A stretch of 64,000 nt of DNA, from the NCBI RefSeq assembly GCF_002291145.1, contig NZ_NTGE01000094.1, forward strand, positions 1-64,000, read 5' to 3'. The DNA comes from Streptomyces sp. SA15 (GTDB lineage: Bacteria > Actinomycetota > Actinomycetes > Streptomycetales > Streptomycetaceae). A model generated the notes under the pieces. That model was not told where the DNA came from, did no database searches, and saw only the letters and a list, made by a program, of their open reading frames with translations. The position numbers and the translations under genes were made by a program. How positions within the stretch are numbered: the first letter of the stretch is position 1; each line of letters starts with the position of its first letter. Of the stretch, positions 27,326 to 35,342 are shown one piece after another.

Positions 27326-27590
27326 ACCAAGAACTACAGCTGCCGGGTCAGAGCGGCCTCGACAAGGCGGAGTTGATCAAGCCTCGCAAGCACTGGCACG
27401 GCCTGGCCGACGTCGAACTCGCCACCGCGGAATGGGTCGACTGGTTCAACAACCAGCGCCTCCACACGCCGATCGGAGGCATCCCGCCCCACGAGCACGG
27501 AGACCACCTACTACGCTCAACACCAGCCCCAACCGGCGGCTGGAGTCAACGTACAGAGCCTCCACCGATCCCGGGCGGTTCATTGTCTGC
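27326..27590 (+). pseudogene. IS3-family orfB C-terminal fragment with right end
   Basis: The frame reads SGLDKAELIKPRKHWHGLADVELATAEWVDWFNNQRLHTPIGGIPPHEH, the end of the IS3 integrase domain (DVExATxxWVxWxNxxRLHxxxG). It runs to GAGCCTCCACCGATCCCGGG, resembling a typical IS3 right terminal repeat near 27556-27575. Everything upstream of this domain is lost. Confidence 0.8.
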
Positions 27591-27595
27591 AAATC

Positions 27596-28414
27596 TCAGC
27601 CGGGGAGCTTGTTGCTCTTGCGGACCTGTCCGTCGAAGACCCCGGCGGGAAGGATGCGGTGCGCCGTGCTGAGGAGCCGGGCGCTCCGGCCGGCGGTGTA
27701 CCGCACCTTCGGCTTGGAGTCGGTGGCGGCCGCGACGATCGCCTTGGCGACGACGGCGGGGTCGTCGCCCTCCTCGTTGACCGCCAACGCCAGCTTGTCG
27801 GCGATGCGCCGCTGCTCCGCGTAGATTTGCATGGGCATGTCGGGCTCGACGGTGTTCGCCTCGAACGAGGATTTGGTGCCGCCCGGCTGGACGATAAGGG
27901 CCCGGACCCCGTGTTCGCGGATCTCGTGGTCCAGGGACTCGGTGTACCCCTCGAGCGCGTGCTTGGACGCCGAGTAGGTGGCCATGTAGGGCGCGGGGAG
28001 GAACCCGAGGACGGATGAGATGTTGATGATGCGCCCGCTTCCTTGGGCGCGCATGTGCGGGAGAACGGCCTTGGTCATGCGCATCACACCGAAGACGTTG
28101 ATGTTGAAGAGGCGCTGGGCCTGCGCGAGAGAGTTTTCCTCGGCGGCGCCCGAGGAGCCGATGCCCGCGTTGTTGACGAGAACGTCGATCCGCCCGAACC
28201 GCTCGATCACCTGCTCGACCGCGGCAGCGACCGAATCGTCGCTGCCCACGTCGAGGGCGAGGAACGTCACGCCTTCGCGACGGTCGGCTCCCGACGTCTT
28301 CCGGCTCGTTCCCACCGTCTCGAAACCCGCTGCGGCGAGCGCGAGGGCGGCCGCCTTTCCGATTCCGGTGGACGCGCCTGTCACGAGTGCCACCGGTCGG
28401 GTTGTTGTAGTCAT
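27596..28414 (-). CDS. Short-chain dehydrogenase/reductase (SDR3)
   Basis: 272 residues from ATG 28414. Motifs match SDR1: TGASTGIGKAAALALAAAGF, VLVNNAGIG, INISSVLG and Y-x-x-x-K in YSASKHALEGYTESLDHE. It ends FDGQVRKSNKLPG, like SDR1's FDKQIRKNNHLPG. It is clearly paralogous to SDR1 and SDR2 but more diverged, and it has a different operator. It directly abuts IS3 debris on its 3' side yet appears intact. Confidence 0.9.
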   Translation of the reverse strand: MTTTTRPVALVTGASTGIGKAAALALAAAGFETVGTSRKTSGADRREGVTFLALDVGSDDSVAAAVEQVIERFGRIDVLVNNAGIGSSGAAEENSLAQAQRLFNINVFGVMRMTKAVLPHMRAQGSGRIINISSVLGFLPAPYMATYSASKHALEGYTESLDHEIREHGVRALIVQPGGTKSSFEANTVEPDMPMQIYAEQRRIADKLALAVNEEGDDPAVVAKAIVAAATDSKPKVRYTAGRSARLLSTAHRILPAGVFDGQVRKSNKLPG

Positions 28415-28432
28415 TGTGGCCTCCAGAGCCCA

Positions 28433-28483
28433 TTAGATTATGTTCATAATCTAAACGTGGGGCGGGGTGGTTGGCAAGTGGTC
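28433..28483 (-). promoter_or_regulatory. SDR3 promoter overlapped by a 22-bp palindrome
   Basis: On the minus strand TTGCCA is followed after 18 bp by TAGATT. The -10 lies inside a perfect palindrome at 28433-28454 with 10-bp arms TTAGATTATG / CATAATCTAA and a 2-bp centre. The GACCACTTGCCA box is the same as at SDR1 and SDR2. The palindrome is a textbook TetR-size operator, but its sequence differs from TACGnnCGTA. Confidence 0.7.
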
Positions 28484-28902
28484 TTCGGTAGTGAGGTGCG
28501 GCACTGGCGGCTGGCGGATCTTCAGGCTCATGGCAGCCGCGGGGCTGACCGACGGACCTTCGGCCGGGCTGGTCGCTCCGCGCTCATCTGCGACTCCCCG
28601 GAGTCCCTCACTGTGGAGGCCCCGGTGGAGCCGTCCGACACCCTGGAAGGCACTTCCGTCCCCGCGGGCACGGCGCTGGACCTCGGTGCGTGGGGCGTTG
28701 CAGGTGTTCGTTACCGGGGACGGAGCGGCAGCTTGGGGCGAGGGACCTGACGACACCCACCAGAAGAGAAGCGCCGGCGCCAGTTGTCCGCCGAAGGCGT
28801 CGGGTCTCCCGCGCACCGCAAGGGGACCGCACATCTATGGGCGGCACACCGCGTGGAGGAGACACCGTCAGCTCCACGCCCCGGAAGACGGTAGTAATCC
28901 TC
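28484..28902. other. Gene-free stretch
   Basis: No complete gene. One plus frame near 28600-28750 reads LTVEAPVEPSDTLEG and VPAGTALDLGAWGVAGVRY, vaguely like the C-terminal sandwich of a glycoside hydrolase. It is too short and unsupported to call. Confidence 0.3.
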
Positions 28903-29331
28903 TCAGGACTGCAACTGAGCGAAGAGCGACGCCAGGTCGACGAGGGCCCAGCCCTCGGTGAACTTGCCGTCGACGACCTTGAACATGCGGAACTCCAGCA
29001 CCTTGGTCAATCGGCCAGTGGGGGGAGTGCCGTTGAAGGGCCGGGTGCTCGTGCCGGCCATGATGAAGCTGATCGCGAACCAATCGTCCTCGGCGACGAC
29101 ACGGACCGTCGTGAAGGTGACGTCGGGGAACGCGTCGTAGACCGACGCCACCACCGCGCGGTTCTCCTCGACGCCGGTGGTGGTGCCGTCGGCGGCGTGG
29201 TTGCGGAAGTCCGGCGCGAACAGGGCGAACACACCGTCGGTGTCCTGCAGGTTGAGTAGCCTGATGAACTCATCGGCGAACTGGTGCAAGTCGGTAGTGG
29301 ACGTTTGGGTTTCGACGTTCGAGGAAGACAT
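28903..29331 (-). CDS. SnoaL-like (NTF2-fold) ester cyclase-type protein
   Basis: 142 residues from ATG 29331 (MSSSNVETQTST), GGAG 6 nt upstream. The SnoaL-like pattern is FIRLLNLQDTDGVFALFAPDFRNHA, YDAFPDVTFTTVRVVAEDDWFAISFIMAGT and LEFRMFKVVDGKFTEGWALVDLASLFAQL. The fold forms a small-molecule pocket; members range from polyketide cyclases to uncharacterised detoxification proteins. No polyketide genes are present. An imperfect inverted repeat ATATTGC-N8-GCAACAT lies about 130 bp upstream (29460-29481). Confidence 0.8.
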   Translation of the reverse strand: MSSSNVETQTSTTDLHQFADEFIRLLNLQDTDGVFALFAPDFRNHAADGTTTGVEENRAVVASVYDAFPDVTFTTVRVVAEDDWFAISFIMAGTSTRPFNGTPPTGRLTKVLEFRMFKVVDGKFTEGWALVDLASLFAQLQS

Positions 29332-29339
29332 GTGCTTCT

Positions 29340-29749
29340 CCAATGTGGGTGGACGGAGCCGCTCCGCCCCGGTGATGGACAGTGGAATCGGGTCGAACAG
29401 GCGGGTTGGACGAGCAGGGTCTGGCGCGTTTCCGGCCTGCGCGAGTGCGACCGTGTCGACATATTGCTGAAAACTGCAACATCTGAGGCAGAGGCTGGGT
29501 TGAAGCCATCGGCACCATCTGTGGTGGCCGGACCGTGGAGCAGGCCGGCTTGCCCTTGGCGGTCGCGCGTCACCGAGTACTTCGAGCCGGCTTGCCTCGA
29601 CGCCGTCGAACGAGCAACCCGCCGACCAGGCAGGGGTTCAGAAACAGGCACTCACATTCACCGATGGACCTCTCCTCATTGGGGACTTATGGCGCCCCCG
29701 ATATGGCGCACGCCGATCACGCCCGACCCTACGGATGAAGGAATGAAAG
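29340..29749. other. Gene-free stretch upstream of the SnoaL-like gene
   Basis: Apart from the inverted repeat near 29460-29481, no feature could be recognised. Confidence 0.3.
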
Positions 29750-29772
29750 CGGATCCGTCACCGTGTCCGTCA
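29750..29772. repeat. Tandem operator repeat, copy 4
   Basis: The reverse strand reads TGACGGACACGG then TGACGGATCCG, the same element as at 1088. No LuxR leader or gene follows it. Confidence 0.6.
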
Positions 29773-30126
29773 TCGCGCTGCCGTCGTGGTCGGGCCGCTT
29801 CAGTTGCGTCGAGGTTCGCAGACTCCGACTCGATCCCAACGCCCGCAGTTCAGCGGTGATTTCGCACCAAGGAAGAGATGCTCGTGTTCGCTCTCGGGCA
29901 CATCAGCGAGCGGATCAGCGAGCGCGTACAGGCCCGCCTCCTCAGGAGCCCAGCCCAGTCGGCCAGCACCGCCCTGGGCCACGCGGCCACCGAGATCTCA
30001 CTGCTCCAGGACCCGCAGCGCGGTCTCCGGCTCGCCCGTGATCGACCCCGGCGGGCAGTCGGTGCGCCCAGGTGACGTGACCTCGTGCGCCGCCCCGACA
30101 TCGAGGGGCCGCTTTCGCGGGGGAGC

Positions 30127-30224
30127 GAGCTGAAAGCTCAAAGGTCTGCTGCCGCCGGAGCCACTCGCGATTCCTCATTTCGTCCCCAACCGGTGACGTG
30201 CTGACGGATACGGTGACGGATCCG
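30127..30224. repeat. LuxR-leader relic, copy 2
   Basis: It repeats in the orientation of copy 1: GAAAGCTCAAAGG, CTGCTGCCGCCGGAGCCACT and, at 30202-30224, TGACGGAT-ACGG-TGACGGATCCG. The corresponding minus-strand LuxR gene is absent; the sequence to the left has no matching coding frame. Confidence 0.7.
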
Positions 30225-30764
30225 CTTCCAGGCCTCCCTCCGTAGGTTCGGACGTGATCAGTCCACTCGCGCCCCACCGCAGGAGGATGACGTGGCGATT
30301 GCGATCACCGAGGCCGGGAGTGCCGGCCGGACAGTGGCCACGCTCCTCAACGACGCCGTCCGCGCGGCAAGTTCAGCGGCGCCGACCCGGTCGGCGCCGC
30401 TCTGGCCGCCTCCCAATTCGGCGAGGGCCGCGCCGATGACCCGTGTCAACGGAATGCGATGCGCATACCGGTAGCTCGGCATACCAGCGCCAGTCATCGC
30501 GAAAAGACAGGGGCCGTATCCCAGAGCGGAGGAGGACGGCCCCGCCGCGTGCCGACCCGTGGGAACGGGGATTGGCGCGCGGGACGGGCCCGGCGGCCGA
30601 TTCCCTGTCCCAGGAGCGACCACCGGGCCCGGTCACCGCACGGTACTTCCACAGAAAGAAGAGGTGTCGGCAGGTGTCTGGCCGGCGGAGAAAGAGTGGT
30701 CAGCCACGCCCGATCCCGTCTGCTGCCGGGCCACTGCCGACACACTGATTACTTGCGAGGATTG
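30225..30764. other. Degenerate stretch before the amidohydrolase
   Basis: A short plus frame from 30293 (VAIAITEAGSAGRTVATLLNDA, then after a frame change KFSGADPVGAALAASQFGEGRADDP) looks like broken coding sequence of an unrecognised protein. The rest shows nothing identifiable. Confidence 0.3.
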
Positions 30765-33700
30765 ATGGATCAGCACGATGAATTGTCTCGTCGAGGCGCT
30801 CTGAGGGCCGGGTTGGGCGGGCTGGCCGGCGCAGCAGTTTCGCTGCCTTCAGGACAAGCCTCGGCATCTTCTGTTTCCCCCTCTTCTGTTTCCTCCTCCG
30901 CCAACGCGGCTGCCCTTTCCGCACCGGCCAGGACTTATGAGTTCACCGCCGGCACCAATGCGTTTGTGTCCGCTTCGCCCGTCGGCGATCGGCTGATCGC
31001 CGTAGTGCAGGGTGCGTTGTGGTCGGTTCCGCGTGCGGGCGGGACGGCGGCGGCGCTGACCTCGGCGGATCTGGAACCGGCCCGTGTGGCCTGGTCGCCC
31101 GACGGTTCGCGGATCGCCGTCTGCGCGTATCAGGGGGGCGGGTTCCATGTGTGGACGATGGCAGCGGACGGTTCCGGTCTACGTCAGCTGACATCCGGCC
31201 CCTGGGACGACCGGGGTGTGTCCTGGTCGCCCGACGGTTCGCGGATCGCGTTCTCGTCCGAGCGTGGCGGGGATCCGGTAGCCGGAAGTTCCTACGGCAT
31301 CTGGACGGTGGATGTGCGGTCGGGCGAGTTGGCGCAGCTCACCGACGATGCCGATGCGGAGGATTACGACCCGGCCTGGCACCCGGACGGCACCCGGCTG
31401 GTGTTCGTCCGAGCCGGAGCCAAGGGCGGACGGACCCTGGCCTCTGTCCCGGCCGGGGGCGGGGAGGTGTCGGTGGAACGTACGGTGGACGCGGGCACGC
31501 TGGTCGGTCCGGCGGTCGCCACGGACGGCCGGGTGGCCTACGTCCACGTGGGCGATTTCGCCGCGCCCTTCAATGCGGCGAGTTCCGTCCTCATGGTGGA
31601 CGGCGCGGCCGTGACCGACGGTGAGGACGTCTCTCCGTTCCCGCCCTGCTGGACCCCGGACGGTGAGCTCTTCTATGTCGCCGACGGGCAGGTGAAGGTC
31701 CGGCGTCCGGGCACCGCACAGTCCGCGCCGGAACAGATCCCCTTCACAGCGTCACTGAGCCTCTCCCGGCCGGAGTACCGCCAAAAGCGCTACGACTTCG
31801 ACTCGTTGGTCGACCGTGAGGTGCGGGGAATCCACCTTCCGGTGCTCTCTCCCGACGGGAAATCGGTTGCCTTCGCCGCACTCAATGCCCTGTGGGTGAT
31901 GCCGATCGGCGGTCGTCCCCGGAAGATTGTGCAGGCGCACGCGTCCGCCTATGTGCAGATGCCGTCCTGGGCACCGGACGGAGAGAGCGTCCTGTTCTCC
32001 TGTGAAGGAGACGCGGACGGCAGCCTGATCAGCGTCCACCGTCACTGGCTGGGCAGCGATCGCGCCGATGTGCTGGCAACCGGAGGCCGCCTGCACCCCG
32101 TGCTCTCCCCCGACGGCTCCCGACTCGCCTGCCACGACTCCACGGGCAACCTCCTCATCCGTGACCTGGCCACGGGAAGCGAGAAGGCGCTCGTCGCGCC
32201 GCTCGGTGCCAACGGCCTGCCCGGTCCGCCGAGTTGGTCGCCCGACGGCAAGTACATCGCGTTCTGCGACCGCAACCGGCTCAACCTCCGGTTCCGCGAG
32301 GGATACAACGTCATCCGCGTCGCCGACACCGCTACCGGGCAGTGGACCGCCCATCAGCCCGCACCGCACGCCTCCCTGTCCGACCGTGGTCATGGCGGCC
32401 CGGTGTGGTCGCCGGACGGCTCGGCGATGGCGTTCATCATGGAGTCCGCGCTGTGGGTGATGCCGGTGCACCCCAACGGCACACCCGCCGGTGATCCTGT
32501 GCGCCTCACCGACGAGGCGGCCGACCACCCCTCATGGTCGGGCGACTCCGGCAGCTTGCTCTACGAGTCGAGCGGTCGGCTCAGGCTCATCGCACGCGAC
32601 GGCTCCGGCCGACGCACCGTCCCAGTGCCGCTGCGGTACCGCCGCTGCCTGCCCTCCCGTTCCGACGTCACCAGAGTGCACGTCGGACGCCTGTGGGACG
32701 GGACCGGCGAGACGGTCCGAGAGGATGTCGACATCGTCGTCCGCGGCAACCGCATCGCCGCCGTGGAACCGCACCGCGCACGGGCAGTGGCGGGCGAGAA
32801 GCTGATCGACGCGTCCGGCTCCACCGTCATCCCGGGACTGTGGGACTCCCACACGCACCCGTGGCAGTACACCTACGGCGGCCGGCAGAACAGCCTCATG
32901 CTCGCCTACGGCATCACGAGCAACGTCTCGCTGGGCGGTTTCGCCCACGAGGCGGTGCGCATCCGCGAGTCCGTGGCCGCAGGCAGCATGAACGGACCGC
33001 GCCTGTTCGCCACCGGTGAGCTGATCGACGGCAGCCGGGTGGCCTACAGCATGGGCAGGGCGCACCGGACCCAGGACGGCGTCAGGCGATCACTGGAACG
33101 GGCGGTCGACCTCGACTACGACTTCGTCAAGACCTACGTACGCGCCCCTACCTGGATCATGCGGGAGGCCGTGCGAACCGCTCACGAGGAACTCGGGGTC
33201 CTCACCGGAAGCCACTTCCTGTCGCCAGGCGCAGCCGTCGGCCAGGACCTCACCTCTCATCTGCAGGCCACCGAGCGTGCCGAATACGGACACTCCCTCT
33301 CCCCGACCGGGCACGCCTACCAGGACGTCCACGAGATGTACGCGGGCGGCGACTTCAAGATCATTGTCACGCCGTTCATCGCTCTGGCGCTGCTCATGGC
33401 AGACCCCTCGCCGGCCAAGGACCCACGCGTCACCACGCTCATGCCTCCTTGGGACAAGGCCTTCGTCCAGCGAATCGCGGCGACCCCGCTCAGCGATGCC
33501 GCCACCCACGCCCTCCAGCAGGACGCGGCCGTCTTCCGGAAGATCGTCGCCGACGGCGGCACACTCGCCCTGGGCACCGACGCCCCCCTGACCCCCATCG
33601 GTCTCCACCTCCATCTCGGCCTCCGCGCCCTGCACGACTCCGTCGGCCTGTCCGCCGCACAAGCGCTGCGCACGGCCACCTCCGTCCCCGCGGAACTCTT

Positions 33701-33968
33701 CGGGGTCAGTGACGACCTCGGAACCCTGGAACCGGGAAAGCTCGCCGATCTCGTGGCGATCGACGGCAACCCCTTCCAGCACTTCGATGACCTGATCCGT
33801 ACCTCGTGGGTCATGCGCGACGGCGTTGTGCACCGCCAGGACGACCTGGTCGGCGCGTTCGCCACCAAGTCGGCTGAACAACGCACCGCAGACCACACCG
33901 ACTGGCTCACCGTCAGCCGAGAGCTGCGCCGCGAACCCTGTTGTTCCCGGCACGCCTTCGACGTCTAG
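30765..33968 (+). CDS. Secreted TolB-propeller/amidohydrolase fusion
   Basis: 1067 residues from ATG 30765 (GAGG 4 nt upstream). The leader SRRGALRAGLGGLAGAAV is a Tat signal. Residues ~50-640 form TolB/WD40-like blades with repeated WSPDGSRIAF-type motifs. Residues ~645-1040 form an amidohydrolase: metal-binding H-T-H in GLWDSHTHP (~693), Lys in DFVKTYVR (~787), His in GSHFLSP and YGHSLSP, and Asp in LALGTDAPLTP (~937), then GTLEPGKLADLVAIDGNP. The combination suggests an exported metal-dependent hydrolase of an amide or ester; the substrate is unknown. Its stop codon lies within the CTAG end of a MITE, so the original C-terminus may have been replaced. Confidence 0.85.
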   Translation: MDQHDELSRRGALRAGLGGLAGAAVSLPSGQASASSVSPSSVSSSANAAALSAPARTYEFTAGTNAFVSASPVGDRLIAVVQGALWSVPRAGGTAAALTSADLEPARVAWSPDGSRIAVCAYQGGGFHVWTMAADGSGLRQLTSGPWDDRGVSWSPDGSRIAFSSERGGDPVAGSSYGIWTVDVRSGELAQLTDDADAEDYDPAWHPDGTRLVFVRAGAKGGRTLASVPAGGGEVSVERTVDAGTLVGPAVATDGRVAYVHVGDFAAPFNAASSVLMVDGAAVTDGEDVSPFPPCWTPDGELFYVADGQVKVRRPGTAQSAPEQIPFTASLSLSRPEYRQKRYDFDSLVDREVRGIHLPVLSPDGKSVAFAALNALWVMPIGGRPRKIVQAHASAYVQMPSWAPDGESVLFSCEGDADGSLISVHRHWLGSDRADVLATGGRLHPVLSPDGSRLACHDSTGNLLIRDLATGSEKALVAPLGANGLPGPPSWSPDGKYIAFCDRNRLNLRFREGYNVIRVADTATGQWTAHQPAPHASLSDRGHGGPVWSPDGSAMAFIMESALWVMPVHPNGTPAGDPVRLTDEAADHPSWSGDSGSLLYESSGRLRLIARDGSGRRTVPVPLRYRRCLPSRSDVTRVHVGRLWDGTGETVREDVDIVVRGNRIAAVEPHRARAVAGEKLIDASGSTVIPGLWDSHTHPWQYTYGGRQNSLMLAYGITSNVSLGGFAHEAVRIRESVAAGSMNGPRLFATGELIDGSRVAYSMGRAHRTQDGVRRSLERAVDLDYDFVKTYVRAPTWIMREAVRTAHEELGVLTGSHFLSPGAAVGQDLTSHLQATERAEYGHSLSPTGHAYQDVHEMYAGGDFKIIVTPFIALALLMADPSPAKDPRVTTLMPPWDKAFVQRIAATPLSDAATHALQQDAAVFRKIVADGGTLALGTDAPLTPIGLHLHLGLRALHDSVGLSAAQALRTATSVPAELFGVSDDLGTLEPGKLADLVAIDGNPFQHFDDLIRTSWVMRDGVVHRQDDLVGAFATKSAEQRTADHTDWLTVSRELRREPCCSRHAFDV

Positions 33969-34133
33969 GGGGTGTTTTGAAAGTCCTGTGCGGTGCCCGC
34001 GGTGTTCGGTGCGTGCCCTCGGCGTGCCGGACGAAGGCCCTCGTTGCGGAGCTACTTGGGCCTTTGGCCGGTGCGGCGAGGGTGCGTGCCGGGCGCCGCG
34101 GGTGCTGTGCGGGGCTTTCAAAACACCCCCTAG
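33965..34133. mobile_element. MITE, nearly full-length palindrome, CTAG-flanked
   Basis: A 169-bp element bounded by CTAG on both sides. The ends CTAGGGGGTGTTTTGAAAG are perfectly inverted for 19 bp, and the similarity continues imperfectly for most of both halves (both reach an AAGGCCC word), so the RNA or single strand folds into a long hairpin. CTAG target duplication is a habit of IS5-family elements. It has no coding capacity. The left CTAG provides the TAG stop of the amidohydrolase. GGGGCTGTCCGGCGGATC just to its right (34133-34150) resembles another IS end. Confidence 0.8.
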
Positions 34134-34161
34134 GGGCTGTCCGGCGGATCAGGTCGACCAC

Positions 34162-34205
34162 TTGCCATTCGCCGCCCTCTCCTCATAATCTTACGACCGT
34201 AAGAT
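34162..34205 (+). promoter_or_regulatory. SDR2 promoter and ATCTTACG palindrome
   Basis: TTGCCA (34162-34167), 18-bp spacer, TAATCT (34186-34191). The -10 overlaps a perfect palindrome ATCTTACG-AC-CGTAAGAT (34188-34205), whose core TACGACCGTA is the reverse complement of the gtrA site. Confidence 0.7.
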
Positions 34206-34239
34206 GAGCGATCGTAATCTAATAATCAAGGAGTTCGTG

Positions 34240-35054
34240 ATGGCGGCAACTCGGCCGGTGGCGCTCGTGACAGGTGCCTCATCGGGGATCGGCAAGGAGA
34301 CGGCCCGCGCCTTCGTCACGGCGGGTTTCGAGGTGATCGGCACCGGCCGCAAGACCTCCGGACTCACCCCGCCCGCCGGTGTGACGTACCTCGATCTCGA
34401 CGTGGCCAGTGACGACTCGGCCACCGCCGCGGTCGGAGAGGTGATCGAACAGTTCGGGCGGATCGACGTCCTCGTCAACAACGCCGGTATGGGTTCAGCC
34501 GGTGCCGTCGAGGAGAACTCCCTCGCCCAGGCCCAGAGCATCTTCAACGTCAATGTCTTCGGCGTCATCCGTATGACGAAGGCCGTCCTGCCGCACATGC
34601 GCGCCCAGGGAAGCGGACGCATCATCAACATCTCGTCCGTCCTCGGGATCACCCCCCAGCCCTTCATGGCCCTCTACGTCGCGACGAAGCACGCGATCGA
34701 GGGCTACTCCGAGTCGCTGGATCACGAGGTCCGCGAGCACGGCGTCCGAGTCCTCCTCGTCCAGCCCGCCCTCACCAAGACGGACTTCGATGCCAACGCC
34801 GCGCGGCCCGACACCCCGCTGCCTCTGTACGCGGAGCGGCGGCGCGTCTTCGACGAGGGCATGTGGCGGGGATAGAGAAGGGCGACGACCCCGCCGTCGT
34901 CGCCAAGGTGATCGTCGAGGCAGCCACCGACAAGAAGCCGAACCTGCGCTACACCGCCGGCCCCGTGGCCTCACGCGTCAGCAAAGCCCGCCGCCTCGTC
35001 CCCGCCCGCGTCTTCGACCAGCAGATCCGCAAACTCAACCAGCTGCCCGGCTGA
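34240..35054 (+). pseudogene. Short-chain dehydrogenase SDR2, frameshifted
   Basis: Nearly identical to SDR1 from MAATRPVALVTGASSGIGKE through NNAG, ISSVLG and YVATK to FDEGMW. One base is then missing compared with SDR1 near 34860, and frame one stops at 34875. The other frame continues EKGDDPAVVAKVIVEAATDKKP to FDQQIRKLNQLPG, ending 35054. All active-site residues lie before the break, but the last ~60 residues, which shape the substrate pocket in this family, are lost. Either a recent pseudogene or a base-calling error. It lies upstream of the MFS exporter gene. Confidence 0.85.
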
Positions 35055-35305
35055 CACCGCCCCCCGCACATCGACCTGACTGCGCGCGACGAGCGGGTGC
35101 AGCACGGACCTACCCTTCCCCATCGTCATCGGCAGGCTGACCCGGACGACCTCCCCGATCGCCGGGGGCCGCGCGCGCCTGCCCGACCGGCGGAGGCGTC
35201 AGCACGGTGGACCCATGGGCGGCCGTGGTGCTCGCCGCCCGCCCCGAGCACCGCATTCACCGGCACCGCATTCACATCCGGCTCAGGCCCCTGGTCTGCC
35301 CTCTA
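35055..35305. other. Spacer between SDR2 and the MFS gene
   Basis: No coding or structural feature recognised except the operator at its right edge. Confidence 0.3.
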
Positions 35306-35322
35306 TTGATCAGTCACTCGTT
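35306..35322 (+). promoter_or_regulatory. TTGATCAGTCACTCGTT operator, single copy
   Basis: Identical over 17 bp to the second operator copy before the SMP-30-like gene at 3.7 kb. It lies 20 bp upstream of the exporter's start codon, so the same regulator should control both genes. Confidence 0.65.
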
Positions 35323-35342
35323 CCGTCTGACAAAGGACAGTC

